Positions 24,879 to 33,941 are shown, numbered from the stretch's first letter. The stretch is 64,000 nucleotides of DNA from G963662655 sp963666875 (GCA_963666875.2 CAXXPU010000017.1:62001-126000), one strand, 5' to 3'. The notes: generated by a model from the letters alone, not told the origin. Made by a program: numbers and translations.

Positions 24879-25933
24879 TAAAATCCTACTCCGGTTACGA
24901 ACATTTTCTGATTATCCGCTACACGTTCCGCGACGGAACGATCAAGCAACCCGTTCATGACCAGATTGTACAGGGATTGATCTCGAGACTGCATACCTTC
25001 TTTGGTTCCCGACTGAATCACGGAAGGAATCTGATAGGTTTTCTCCTCACGAATCAGGTTGCGAACCGCCGAATTGGCAATCATGATCTCAACTGCAGGA
25101 ACGCGTCCTTTACCATCCTTTTTCTGAAGCAGTGTTTGCGCGACGACCGCTTCGAGAGATTCGGAAAGCATAGAACGAACCTGTGCCTGCTGCTCCTTCG
25201 GATACATGTCGATAACACGATCGATGGATTTGGTGGCGCTGCTGGTGTGCAGCGTCGCCAGAACCAGGTGACCCGTTTCCGCCGCCGTAAGGGCGAGGGA
25301 GACAGTCTCGAGGTCGCGCATTTCACCAACCAGGATCACGTCCGGGTCTTCACGAAGAGCCGAGCGCAACGCCGCCACAAACGACCAGGTGTCCCTTCCC
25401 AGCTCGCGCTGGTTGATCAAGGAGTTCTTGCTCTTATGCACGAACTCGATGGGGTCTTCAATCGTGATGATGTGGCAATAGCGGTTCTCGTTGATGATGT
25501 CGATCATGGAAGCAAGCGTGGTTGATTTGCCGCTACCGGTGGGGCCGGTAACCAGGATCAGTCCCTTTTCCTTCTTGGCAAGTTTGCCCAGGATATCGGG
25601 AATGAACAATTCCTCCAAGGACTTCACTTCATTGGGAATCACGCGGAATGCCGCGGCAAGCCCGTTGATCTGATGAAACGCGTTAACACGAAAGCGTACA
25701 TCGTTGTCGAGCTTTGTCGAGAAGTCCAGCTCCAGTTTTTCCTTGAAGATCGCTCGCTGGGATTCGTTCATTACTCCGAAGATCAGGTCTTCGACTTCTT
25801 TCTGCGTCAGTTTCGGCAGGTTGAGGGGCTTCATGAGCCCGTGAACCCGCACCATCGGTACCGAATCCGTACTGATGTGAAGATCGGAAGCTCCAGCATC
25901 AGATGTGAATTCGAGCAGTTTCTGTATTGTCAA
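24878..25933 (-). CDS. pilT: Twitching-motility retraction ATPase PilT
   Basis: A 351-residue hexameric ATPase that depolymerises pili. N-terminal PAS-like domain (SDAGASDLHISTDSVPMVRV), Walker A GPTGSGKST (about 129-137), Asp box TIEDPIEFVH, Walker B DPDVILVGEMRDLET, His box ATLHTSSA and the C-terminal PilT signature AVRNLIREEK are all intact. Length is standard. The start is TTG at 25933 with GGGGGA about 6 nt upstream. Together with PilB it implies a retractable pilus, not a plain type II secretion pseudopilus. Confidence 0.95.
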   Translation of the reverse strand: MTIQKLLEFTSDAGASDLHISTDSVPMVRVHGLMKPLNLPKLTQKEVEDLIFGVMNESQRAIFKEKLELDFSTKLDNDVRFRVNAFHQINGLAAAFRVIPNEVKSLEELFIPDILGKLAKKEKGLILVTGPTGSGKSTTLASMIDIINENRYCHIITIEDPIEFVHKSKNSLINQRELGRDTWSFVAALRSALREDPDVILVGEMRDLETVSLALTAAETGHLVLATLHTSSATKSIDRVIDMYPKEQQAQVRSMLSESLEAVVAQTLLQKKDGKGRVPAVEIMIANSAVRNLIREEKTYQIPSVIQSGTKEGMQSRDQSLYNLVMNGLLDRSVAERVADNQKMFVTGVGF

Positions 25934-25948
25934 GAAATCCCCCTGTGG

Positions 25949-26371
25949 TTATTCTTCCTCGTCATCCGAGTATTCATCAACGCCCCATCCGTAGAAATAA
26001 GCATCTTCTACGTCATAGGCAACTTGATGACCTTCACCTGCCGGATGGTCTGCTGTCGATGTGGCAACGAATTTCTTCGGCGGGCTGCCGATAACTTCAA
26101 ACTCCCAGTTCTTAATCGTGGACTCTCCGAGTTTACAATCTTCCAACGCTTCTTCCACCGTGTAGTCATCGGTGTTTCCAAATTTCTGCTTCTGGATGTT
26201 ATAAGCATTGCGGATCGAGCGGATGGCGGACTGCGGTTCGGTGGCGCGAGCTTGCTCCACGTAACGCATGTAGATAGGTACCGCGATCGCCGCAAGGATC
26301 GCCACGATGATGACAACAACAAGGATCTCGATCAGTGTGAATCCTTTTTGGGTTTTCAGGAACTTTGACAT
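25949..26371 (-). CDS. pilA: Major type IV pilin
   Basis: A 140-residue prepilin: leader MSKFLKTQKG, then FTLIEILVVVIIVAILAAIA with Phe1 and Glu5, the canonical assembly helix. The globular region (about 55-140) is acidic and ends in YSDDEEE. First gene of the pilus locus with an excellent AAGGAGG site. Its size, position and separate promoter point to the major subunit (PilA or GspG-like). A sigma-54-type site lies 43 bases upstream of the start codon. Confidence 0.9.
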   Translation of the reverse strand: MSKFLKTQKGFTLIEILVVVIIVAILAAIAVPIYMRYVEQARATEPQSAIRSIRNAYNIQKQKFGNTDDYTVEEALEDCKLGESTIKNWEFEVIGSPPKKFVATSTADHPAGEGHQVAYDVEDAYFYGWGVDEYSDDEEE

Positions 26372-26413
26372 TTTTCCTCCTTGGATTTGGTTTTCTATGT
26401 CGTGCTATTGACT

Positions 26414-26429
26414 TGCAAATAGTATTCCA
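26414..26429 (-). promoter_or_regulatory. Putative sigma-54 promoter of pilA
   Basis: On the minus strand TGGAATACTATTTGCA matches the invariant GG-N10-GC of sigma-54 (-24/-12) promoters, with TGG and TTGCA both in consensus. The start point would be near 26402, giving a 5' leader of about 30 nt that includes the Shine-Dalgarno site. pilA is sigma-54 dependent in several other phyla. Confidence 0.5.
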
Positions 26430-26524
26430 ACACGATTTAATCCATGGGTCATTTCCTACGCGCGGGTACAAAATTGTAAAGATAATTTGCACGACCCTTA
26501 CACACGCGTCCGGCAATTTATTCC

Positions 26525-26553
26525 TTGACGGGAATATGCTACATTTTTGTAAC
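26525..26553 (+). promoter_or_regulatory. Putative promoter of the parvulin gene
   Basis: TTGACG (26525-26530), 17-nt spacer, TGTAAC (26548-26553), 63 bases before the ATG at 26617. It lies in the divergent region shared with the pilA promoter. Confidence 0.4.
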
Positions 26554-26616
26554 TTCCACCTCCGAAAGACGTTTGAAAATCAAAAAGCTAACAGCATAGA
26601 AAGAGGAGAGTGACCT

Positions 26617-28626
26617 ATGAGGTGTTCATTCAAAATGTTATGCATTTTATTTGCGATAAGCCTTGCTTTGACAAACAGTGCAGTTCTTCAAGCTGAAGAG
26701 TTGAAGGCGGACGAAGTTCTTGCAGAGTATGACGGTGGGAAAATCACCACCCAGGACCTGAATGATAAACTCGAAAAAATCCCGCCGATGCAACGAGATC
26801 GCTACAAGACGATCGACGGAAAAAAACAGGTGCTGGACGTAATCTGTACGGAACGCATGTATTATCAGGAAGGGCTTTCGCTGGGCAAAGAAACCGATCC
26901 GACAGTGCTCGATCAAATCGACCAGCAGACCCGCCCCGTAATCATCCGCTCCTACCGGGCAAACGAGTTTAAAAAGGATTTGGATATTTCCGACAAAGAC
27001 AAGCGGGATTTCTACGATGAAAACCGCGAAAAAATGTTCAAGGAAAAACCGAATTACAGCATCCTGTACATACAAGTCGAAGACTGGGATAAAGCAAACG
27101 AGGCGAAGAAGATGTTCGACGACGGCAAGGACTTCGTGGACGTAATGAACCAGTATTCGGTAAACAAGTACTCCCGTGAACACGCCGGCAGGATCGACCG
27201 TATCCGTAACACGGGCTACATTCAGGGTATCGGACGCGACGCGGTCCTCGATAGCCTGATCGCAAACGCTCCCCTGAATCAGCTTATGGGGCCCGACTCG
27301 ACCGAGACGGGTATCCACTTCTTCACGGTTACCGATTACCAACCTGCTCATTATAAGGAATATGACGAAGTCGAACAGCAAATCGAAGATCGCCTTCGCC
27401 CGATCAAAGAGAGCGAGTTGTACATGAAGGAGACAGAAAAGCTGTTTAACGAATTTAATATCGTGATTGACAACGAGATGATTCAGAGTGTAAACATCAA
27501 TGACGATTCCCTGGCAGCCGATGTGCTTCAGAAGAAGGTTGTCACCAGCAGCACACCGGAGTTCGAAATCACCGTGCAGGATCTCATCGATATGCAGAAC
27601 GAAATAAGCGCTGAACAGCGTGCCCAGTTCCAGAGTCCCGAAACCCGCGTCAGCATTGTAAAAAAGAACCTTGAAGACCGCGTGTTCTTCTTTGACGCCA
27701 AGCGGAAGGGATACATGGAATCCGATGATGTAAAAGAGACGCTCGACCAGATTCGTTACGCGGGTATCCTCCGCGCAGCATACGACGAGAAGGTCGTAAA
27801 AGCGGTCAACATCGCCGACGAAGACATCTTGAAGGCCTACGAAGACGAGAAAGACAATTATGCGGTGAAACCGACACGTAAAATCCGTGCATTCCACTTC
27901 GAGACCGAGAAGCAGGCGAAGAAAGCGATGAAGAAAGCGAAGAAGTATGCGAAGAAGGATCAGATCGACAAATTGAACGAACTGGTGCAGGAGTCTTCGT
28001 TGTTGACACGAAATGACGGAATCATTGACAACATCAGGGACAACAATATCATCCCGAACATCGGAAAAGACGATCAGTATTCCGGGCTTGTGTGGTCAAC
28101 CGCGGTGGGCGAATTCTCTGAAATTTTCGAGTCTGAGAAGGGCGAATTCGTGTTCTTCCAGGTGCTCGAAGAGACCCCGCTGACCTACAAGGATTTCGAG
28201 ACGGTCAAATCGACCATTTCAGCCAATCTTTACCGCACGAAGGTTCGAGAGAAATTCGAGACAGTAACCAAGGAGTTGGAAGAAAAATATCATCTGGTCA
28301 AGCATGAAGAAAAGCTCGATATGAGCCTCAGCGCCGAGGAACTCTTCAACCTTGCGGAAGATGCCCAGAAACGGAAACGCTACAACGATGCGGTGACCTA
28401 CTACGATCAGATAATCAAGGTTTACAAGAACGGTGACGACGATTACAAGGCCACCTTCATGAAGGCATTCCTCTACTCGGAAGAGCTGAAGGACAACGAG
28501 AAGGCTAAAGAGCTGTTCCAGTCTGTCATGAACGATTTCCCGCAGGGCGATCTGCACGAGTCGGCCGAGTTCATGATCAAGTCGCTCGACGGAGATGGGG
28601 ATTTCATGGAGAATCTCAAGGAATAG
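26617..28626 (+). CDS. Periplasmic parvulin-type peptidyl-prolyl isomerase (SurA/PpiD-like)
   Basis: A 669-residue exported folding factor. Signal peptide residues 1-26 (MLCILFAISLALTNSAVLQA). A SurA-like N-terminal chaperone helix bundle (about 30-145), then two parvulin-type regions: about 150-270 (PNYSILYIQVEDWDKANEAKK, with Asp where many have His) and about 405-520 (TRKIRAFHFETEKQAKKAMK). The C-terminus (about 565-660) holds TPR-like repeats (ALFNLAEDAQKRKRYNDAV and YYDQIIKVYKNGDDDYKATF). Likely helps outer-membrane and secreted proteins fold. Stands alone, with its own promoter and terminator. Catalytic residues of both parvulin modules look weakly conserved, so chaperone function may dominate. 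Confidence 0.78.
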   Translation: MRCSFKMLCILFAISLALTNSAVLQAEELKADEVLAEYDGGKITTQDLNDKLEKIPPMQRDRYKTIDGKKQVLDVICTERMYYQEGLSLGKETDPTVLDQIDQQTRPVIIRSYRANEFKKDLDISDKDKRDFYDENREKMFKEKPNYSILYIQVEDWDKANEAKKMFDDGKDFVDVMNQYSVNKYSREHAGRIDRIRNTGYIQGIGRDAVLDSLIANAPLNQLMGPDSTETGIHFFTVTDYQPAHYKEYDEVEQQIEDRLRPIKESELYMKETEKLFNEFNIVIDNEMIQSVNINDDSLAADVLQKKVVTSSTPEFEITVQDLIDMQNEISAEQRAQFQSPETRVSIVKKNLEDRVFFFDAKRKGYMESDDVKETLDQIRYAGILRAAYDEKVVKAVNIADEDILKAYEDEKDNYAVKPTRKIRAFHFETEKQAKKAMKKAKKYAKKDQIDKLNELVQESSLLTRNDGIIDNIRDNNIIPNIGKDDQYSGLVWSTAVGEFSEIFESEKGEFVFFQVLEETPLTYKDFETVKSTISANLYRTKVREKFETVTKELEEKYHLVKHEEKLDMSLSAEELFNLAEDAQKRKRYNDAVTYYDQIIKVYKNGDDDYKATFMKAFLYSEELKDNEKAKELFQSVMNDFPQGDLHESAEFMIKSLDGDGDFMENLKE

Positions 28627-28645
28627 ATTTTCACACGATAAATGG

Positions 28646-28676
28646 ACGGGGTTGACAAAGTTTCAGCCCCGTTTTC
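28646..28676 (+). terminator. Probable terminator of the parvulin gene
   Basis: ACGGGG (28646-28651) pairs with CCCCGT (28667-28672) and is followed by TTTTCATTTT. Starts 19 bases after the stop at 28626. The stem is short, the position good. Confidence 0.5.
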
Positions 28677-28683
28677 ATTTTGC

Positions 28684-28712
28684 TTGACAAGCCAGTGGTT
28701 AGCGCTTGCATT
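28684..28712 (+). promoter_or_regulatory. Putative promoter of the fba-gap unit
   Basis: TTGACA (28684-28689), 17-nt spacer, weak -10 TGCATT (28707-28712), then an A-rich tract, 28 bases before the ATG of the aldolase gene. Confidence 0.35.
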
Positions 28713-28739
28713 GCAAAAAAACACAACAGGAGGTAGGAG

Positions 28740-29720
28740 ATGTTTTTATCGGGTTCCGAACTCAAGCAAGTTTTTCAGAAAGCGAAGAAAGATCGTTTCG
28801 GAATTATCGCGTCGAACGTGGTGTTCGATGGCGTAATCCGCGGCGTGGTGCAGGGATACGAAGCGCAGAAATCGGACGGTCTTCTTCAGATGAGCAGCGG
28901 TGCGTGCAAGTACGCTGCCGGTATGACCGGGGATATCAAGGTTGGCGCCGAGATGATCTCCACCATGATCAAGGTAATCGCGAATCAATATAAACAGTCG
29001 GGCGTCGGTTTGCACATCGACCACGCCACGCCGAACTACTTCGACTTCATCGTCTATTGCGTGGAAAACGGTCTGGTCACTTCGGTCATGATCGATGCAT
29101 CCAAGGAAGAGCTCGCGGAGAATATCCGCGTGACCCGGGAAGTCGTAAGCGTCGCGCACAAGTACGATGTGCTGGTCGAGGGCGAAATCGGTTACATCAA
29201 GGGTGAAGAGGACGAGATTGTCTCCGACACCGAGCTTTACACCAACCCGGACGAAGCGCTGGAATTCGTGACCAAGACCGGCGTCGATCTCTTCGCGGCT
29301 TCAGTGGGAACGAACCACGGCGTTACCAAGGGATCCAAGGTCGTACTCAATCTGGATCTGATCAAGAGGATCGACAATCTTCTCATCGGCAAGGGCGTCG
29401 AGACGGGTATCGTGCTGCATGGAGCGTCGGGACTCACCGACGAGCAGCAGCAGATTGCGATCCGCAACGGTGTGGTCAAAATCAACAAGGATACGCAGTA
29501 TCAGATAGACTATGCTGAAGCTGTCCAGGCATACTGGGAAGAGAACAAAGACGCCATCGTGAAACCGGCTGGAATGTCTGACGACGATTATATCCCCGAC
29601 AAAAAGCGCTTCGATCCGCGCAAGTGGATTGCCAGAGGCGAAAATCAGGTTCAGGCGGCTGTCGAAGCGCTGGTAAAAGTTACAGGCAGCGCCGGAAACA
29701 GTATTTTTATTCATAAATAA
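28740..29720 (+). CDS. fba: Class II fructose-bisphosphate aldolase
   Basis: A 326-residue zinc-dependent aldolase interconverting fructose 1,6-bisphosphate with dihydroxyacetone phosphate and glyceraldehyde 3-phosphate. The metal and phosphate sites are visible: HIDHATP (about 99-105), GEIGYIKGEEDE (Glu/metal loop), GTNHGVTKG (metal His near 190) and LHGASGL (metal His and phosphate loop near 230). An AGGAGG site precedes the ATG. It is followed after 11 bases by gapA, so the two consecutive lower-glycolytic or gluconeogenic steps are co-transcribed. Confidence 0.92.
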   Translation: MFLSGSELKQVFQKAKKDRFGIIASNVVFDGVIRGVVQGYEAQKSDGLLQMSSGACKYAAGMTGDIKVGAEMISTMIKVIANQYKQSGVGLHIDHATPNYFDFIVYCVENGLVTSVMIDASKEELAENIRVTREVVSVAHKYDVLVEGEIGYIKGEEDEIVSDTELYTNPDEALEFVTKTGVDLFAASVGTNHGVTKGSKVVLNLDLIKRIDNLLIGKGVETGIVLHGASGLTDEQQQIAIRNGVVKINKDTQYQIDYAEAVQAYWEENKDAIVKPAGMSDDDYIPDKKRFDPRKWIARGENQVQAAVEALVKVTGSAGNSIFIHK

Positions 29721-29731
29721 AGGAGGAATTC

Positions 29732-30727
29732 ATGAAAAACGTAGCCATTAATGGATTTGGAAGAATTGGCCGCCTGGTGTTTCGCGGCATGATCGATGAC
29801 AAAGACCTCAACATCGTCGCTATCAATGATATCACCGATATCCCGACGCTGGTTCACCTCCTCAAATACGATTCGGTTCATCGCAAATTTAAATACCCTG
29901 TAGAAATCGTCGAAGGTGGAATCAAGGTCAACGGCAAGACGATCAAGATCCTCGCGGAACGCGATCCCTCCAAGCTGCCGTGGAAAGAAATGAACGTGGA
30001 GTATGTCGTCGAATCGACCGGTATTTTCCGTTCGAAAGAAAAAGCCGGTCTGCATCTTGTGGCCGGTGCGAAAAAGGTGATCATCTCGGCTCCCGCCAAG
30101 GGCGAAGTCGATGCGACCATCGTGCTGGGTGTTAACGAAAAGGACCTCAAACCCGAGCACAAGATCATCTCCAACGCTTCCTGTACCACGAACTGCCTGG
30201 CACCGGTCGCGAAGGTTCTCAACGATAACTTCGGCATCAAGAAGGCCTTCATGACGACCATCCATTCCTACACCAACGATCAGCAAGTGCTCGATCTGCC
30301 GCACTCGGATCTCCGTCGTGCACGCGCCGCGGCGATGAACATGATCCCGACCACCACCGGCGCCGCATCAGCGACCGGTAAGGTCATCCCCGCGCTCAAA
30401 GGCAAGATCGATGGGCTCGCCATCCGCGTTCCCACGCCGGACGGATCTCTGGTCGATCTGAATATCATCGTCGAGAAACCGGTGACGAAGGAAGCTGTCA
30501 ACGCTGCCATGAAAAAGGCTGCCGAGAACGAACTGAAAGGTATCCTCGAATACACAGAAGATCCGATCGTTTCCTCGGATATCATCGGGAACTCGCACTC
30601 TTCGATCTTCGATGCCGATGCGACCATGGTGATCGACGATATGGTAAAAATACTCAGCTGGTATGACAACGAATGGGGTTATTCGACGAGAGTCGTTGAC
30701 CTTCTTCGTTACATGATGAAGATGTAG
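29732..30727 (+). CDS. gapA: Glyceraldehyde-3-phosphate dehydrogenase
   Basis: A 331-residue cytoplasmic enzyme oxidising glyceraldehyde 3-phosphate to 1,3-bisphosphoglycerate with NAD. N-terminal Rossmann motif AINGFGRIGRLVFR, the catalytic motif NASCTTNCLAP (Cys about 151), phosphate-site TTTGAASATGKV and the C-terminal WYDNEWGYSTRVVDL are all standard. Strong AGGAGG site. Second gene of the fba-gap unit and directly followed by a strong terminator. Confidence 0.97.
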   Translation: MKNVAINGFGRIGRLVFRGMIDDKDLNIVAINDITDIPTLVHLLKYDSVHRKFKYPVEIVEGGIKVNGKTIKILAERDPSKLPWKEMNVEYVVESTGIFRSKEKAGLHLVAGAKKVIISAPAKGEVDATIVLGVNEKDLKPEHKIISNASCTTNCLAPVAKVLNDNFGIKKAFMTTIHSYTNDQQVLDLPHSDLRRARAAAMNMIPTTTGAASATGKVIPALKGKIDGLAIRVPTPDGSLVDLNIIVEKPVTKEAVNAAMKKAAENELKGILEYTEDPIVSSDIIGNSHSSIFDADATMVIDDMVKILSWYDNEWGYSTRVVDLLRYMMKM

Positions 30728-30747
30728 TTTACAGTAAAATGGATTTC

Positions 30748-30775
30748 GGGACGGCATGACGCCGTCCCTTTTTTT
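30748..30775 (+). terminator. Rho-independent terminator of fba-gap
   Basis: GGGACGGC-ATGAC-GCCGTCCC followed by seven T residues, 20 bases beyond the gapA stop. Confidence 0.95.
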
Positions 30776-30876
30776 GATTTTCCCTTCAGAAAAACTTTCT
30801 CGAACAGAATGCGATAACTGCTTGAAAATATTCAAACTATTGACGATTCTGGAATGGACATTGCATTTTTCACTGA

Positions 30877-30913
30877 AAAACCTTTGACAAAAAGGTTTTA
30901 CTGTCCCTTTACT
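30877..30913 (+). promoter_or_regulatory. Putative promoter with overlapping operator-like palindrome
   Basis: TTGACA (30884-30889), 18-nt spacer, TTTACT (30908-30913). A perfect 9-bp inverted repeat, AAAACCTTT (30877-30885) and AAAGGTTTT (30891-30899), straddles the -35 box, as a repressor operator would. It drives the surface-protein gene at 30978. Confidence 0.45.
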
Positions 30914-30977
30914 GGCAGTATATGAGAAAGAGAAAATGTGTATGCAAATGTATGCTTACAATCAAAGAGGAGGAATT

Positions 30978-33800
30978 ATGAAAAGAACGTACGTTCTTGT
31001 GTTCGCACTGCTTTTCGCATGTTTCCTTTTTGCCGGTACAAATCCGGTGAAAGGTTCTGTAACGACACACAATCCAGCGCTTGACCGCGATGACGTGATC
31101 TACTGGGTAGAAGATTTCGAAGACGGTCTCAATGGCTGGGCAGGTCTTGATGAGACCGCCCCCGCAGAAAACTGGCACCTTTCCACCGAGGGAGCCTACG
31201 ATGGCAACTCCTGGTGGATGGGCGACGAATCGATCGGCGGTTACACCAACCATCGTTATATCGTTCTCGATACACCGATGCTTACGCTTCCCGCTGCAAA
31301 TCCCGAAATGACCTTCATGATGCACTACAACATGGAAGGACTTGGAACAAGTGGAAACTACAACGGGTGGGACGGCTTCAACGTTCGCGCTTCGACCGAT
31401 GGTACGACCTGGACCCCGATCTCGGGCGATCCTGGTTATGACAATACAAGCTTCTACAGCTTTGGTTTTGAATTCGGCGAAGGTGAAGGCATTCCCGCTT
31501 ACGGTGGAACCAACGACGATTGGGTAGAATACACATTCGATCTGTCCGCATACGCTGGACAGAGCGTCGCGATCCGCTTCGCGTTCTGCTCCGATCCTTC
31601 GGCCAGTACCGATGATGGTAATGGCGACGAATCCTGGTTTGGTGTTCGCCTCGACGACATCAACATCGCGGATGTTCTTGTTTCCGATGGTGACGGCGCT
31701 GCCGGTGACGATCAGCTGATCCCCGGAACCCTCAACGAAACCTCCGGCGACTTCTGGGAACTCTCGACCGCCAACTCCTACAGTGGCGATCAAGCCGCGC
31801 ATTGCCCTGTTGAACCCGAACTGCTCGATGCGCTGGTCTCTCCGGGTATCACAGTTCCGGATATGCCTGAAGTCTATTTCAGCTACTACGCTTTCTGCGA
31901 CATGATAGACTCGGACGGCAACGACGACAACTCCCTCGAGGACTACTATCTCGTTTATGTGAAGCCCGAAGGCGAAACCGCATGGACCCGTCTGCACTAC
32001 CTGTTTAACGGTCCCAATTCCGGTGGACTTTCTTCCGACTGGACGAACGTGAATCAGGCCTGGGCGCTCGAGAACCTCTCCTGGCAGGATGGCGCAACAT
32101 GCGACATTACTGAATTCGCAGGACAGAGCGTTCAGTTCAAATTCGAGATTAAAACAGACGATAACGACGACGGAGGAGTTGGCGACGGTATATACCTCGA
32201 TTATATCGCGATTTACGCACCGGTATTCCTTCCTGCTCCGACCAATCTTGTTGCTGAAGACAATGGTCAGAACCAGGTTGAATTGAACTGGGAAAACCCG
32301 CTGGCTCCAGGTGAACCTGGTTGGATCCATTGGGATGACGGTGTTAACGCAGATGGTATCGGTGTAAATGACGCAGCGATTCTGGACGCGGCAGTCCGTT
32401 TCACGGCTAACGACCTTCTTCCCTACAGCGGTTTCTATATCACGAATATCAAGTTCTTCCCGAGAGAAGCCAACTGCGAATACAGTATCAAGATCTGGGA
32501 TACCGGCGCTACTGAGATCTACTCACAGGATGTAGCAAGTGCCACGATCGAACAATGGAACGATATCACACTCGATACACCGTTTGAGATCGAACTGGGT
32601 GATGAACTCTGGATCGGCTACAGTGCTGATACGCAGACTGGACACCCACTTGGTTGCGATGCAGGCCCCGCAGTGAGAAATACCTCATACATCCGCCAGA
32701 ATGGCGGTGGCTGGACGGAATTGTATGATGCAGGTACCAATCCTCTGGATTACAACTGGAACATCCAGGCTTACGTTGATACCAATGTCGATTTCGTCTA
32801 TAACCCGGTACCGCTCACGACACGTGACATCACCGGCTACAAGATCTTCCGTTCATCCGAATCGGGTAACTTCGATCTCGGTATACCAATCGGCGAAATC
32901 TCCGATCCGAATGTCACGACCTTCACCGATGAAAATCCTGTAGCATTCGACATGAACTACTACATCGTCGTGGCGACATACGACGGTGGCGATTCAATGC
33001 CTTCCAACGAAGCCAGCCTGTTCATCATGGGCGCGACCGGCGCTGAGCTGATGTACGACGACGGCGCCGTCGATGACGACTACACACCCACACCGGGCGC
33101 TTTGATGGCTGTCAAATTCGTACCGTATATCCATCCCGACACAGATCATATCACCATCAAGAAGATGAAGGTATGGGTCGAAGATCTCGGGACGGCTAAT
33201 GCCGTCGTGAAGATCTGGGATAGCGATGGCGATGAAGGCACACCCGGCACCGAGCTGGATGCGTTCGTTCTGGCGATCTCCGACCTGGTAACCGGTTGGA
33301 ACATCATCGATCTCACAGAGGATATCGATATCTATGGAAACGCGTTCTACATGGGCTTCATGGGCTCCGCAAACTGCCCCTCCTACGGCGCTGACGACAG
33401 TGGTAGCGGTTACAGCTTCACTGGCGACACCTCAGGTAACTGGGCTGATTGGGGTGCCGGTAACTTCATGATCCGCGCGATTGTGGATACCTACACCGGA
33501 ACCGGTGAGGAAGAAATCGTGCCGTTCGAACTGAGCGCGATGAACTACCCGAACCCGTTCAATCCTACAACGACAATCGCTTACAACATGCCCACCGATG
33601 GCAAAGTGACCGTCAAAGTGTTCAACACCAAGGGTCAGCTTGTCCGTACGCTGGTCAACGATGTCGTCTCCCAAGGTCCGCAAAGCGTGACCTGGCACGG
33701 TGACAACAACGATGGCAAGAAGGTATCGAGCGGTGTTTACATGTACAAGGTAGAAACCGGAAACGACAGCGTCATGAAGAAGATGCTGCTTCTCAAATAA
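30978..33800 (+). CDS. Large secreted protein with C-terminal type IX sorting domain
   Basis: A 940-residue exported protein. I take ATG 30978 (AGAGGAGG site) and not the in-frame ATG at 30936. Signal peptide residues 1-20 (TYVLVFALLFACFLFAG). Two jelly-roll-like modules (about 45-230 and 250-420; the first with WVEDFEDGLNGWAG and VAIRFAFCSDP) resemble MAM/immune-inhibitor-A type carbohydrate- or protein-binding folds. Fibronectin III-like segments follow (LPAPTNLVAEDNG; ITGYKIFRSSESG). Residues about 855-940 form the FlgD-like Ig sorting domain with MNYPNPFNPTTTIAYNMP and VSSGVYMYKVETG, ending KKMLLLK. This C-terminal signal directs cargo to the type IX system. No protease motif is seen. Confidence 0.82.
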   Translation: MKRTYVLVFALLFACFLFAGTNPVKGSVTTHNPALDRDDVIYWVEDFEDGLNGWAGLDETAPAENWHLSTEGAYDGNSWWMGDESIGGYTNHRYIVLDTPMLTLPAANPEMTFMMHYNMEGLGTSGNYNGWDGFNVRASTDGTTWTPISGDPGYDNTSFYSFGFEFGEGEGIPAYGGTNDDWVEYTFDLSAYAGQSVAIRFAFCSDPSASTDDGNGDESWFGVRLDDINIADVLVSDGDGAAGDDQLIPGTLNETSGDFWELSTANSYSGDQAAHCPVEPELLDALVSPGITVPDMPEVYFSYYAFCDMIDSDGNDDNSLEDYYLVYVKPEGETAWTRLHYLFNGPNSGGLSSDWTNVNQAWALENLSWQDGATCDITEFAGQSVQFKFEIKTDDNDDGGVGDGIYLDYIAIYAPVFLPAPTNLVAEDNGQNQVELNWENPLAPGEPGWIHWDDGVNADGIGVNDAAILDAAVRFTANDLLPYSGFYITNIKFFPREANCEYSIKIWDTGATEIYSQDVASATIEQWNDITLDTPFEIELGDELWIGYSADTQTGHPLGCDAGPAVRNTSYIRQNGGGWTELYDAGTNPLDYNWNIQAYVDTNVDFVYNPVPLTTRDITGYKIFRSSESGNFDLGIPIGEISDPNVTTFTDENPVAFDMNYYIVVATYDGGDSMPSNEASLFIMGATGAELMYDDGAVDDDYTPTPGALMAVKFVPYIHPDTDHITIKKMKVWVEDLGTANAVVKIWDSDGDEGTPGTELDAFVLAISDLVTGWNIIDLTEDIDIYGNAFYMGFMGSANCPSYGADDSGSGYSFTGDTSGNWADWGAGNFMIRAIVDTYTGTGEEEIVPFELSAMNYPNPFNPTTTIAYNMPTDGKVTVKVFNTKGQLVRTLVNDVVSQGPQSVTWHGDNNDGKKVSSGVYMYKVETGNDSVMKKMLLLK

Positions 33801-33820
33801 TACCTGAGCATTTCAACGAC

Positions 33821-33850
33821 AGGGAACCTGCTTGCGGGTTCCCTGTTTCT
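33821..33850 (+). terminator. Terminator of the surface-protein gene
   Basis: AGGGAACC-TGCTTGCG-GGTTCCCT followed by GTTTCTATAT, 20 bases after the stop. Confidence 0.8.
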
Positions 33851-33876
33851 ATATCTGGTCCATGCCGACCACTCGA

Positions 33877-33890
33877 TTTGCAACAGAGCC
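33877..33890 (-). repeat. Orphan IS6-like terminal repeat
   Basis: TTTGCAACAGAGCC here (GGCTCTGTTGCAAA on the minus strand) matches the outer ends of the element at 5909-6222 and an imperfect copy at 49261-49272. No transposase or second end is nearby. Confidence 0.5.
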
Positions 33891-33891
33891 G

Positions 33892-33919
33892 AAAAAAAGA
33901 GTCGCCTACCAGGCGACTC
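33892..33919 (-). terminator. Terminator of the P-loop ATPase gene
   Basis: On the minus strand GAGTCGCCT-GGT-AGGCGACTC is followed by seven T residues (33898-33892), 23 bases past the stop at 33942. Confidence 0.92.
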
Positions 33920-33941
33920 CCTCTTCATCCATTATGCATAA

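Noticed and set aside
30909..32330. A 473-codon minus-strand ORF opposite the sorted surface protein
   Set aside because: The plus-strand gene has a signal peptide, a ribosome site and a sorting domain; the antisense frame has none of these.
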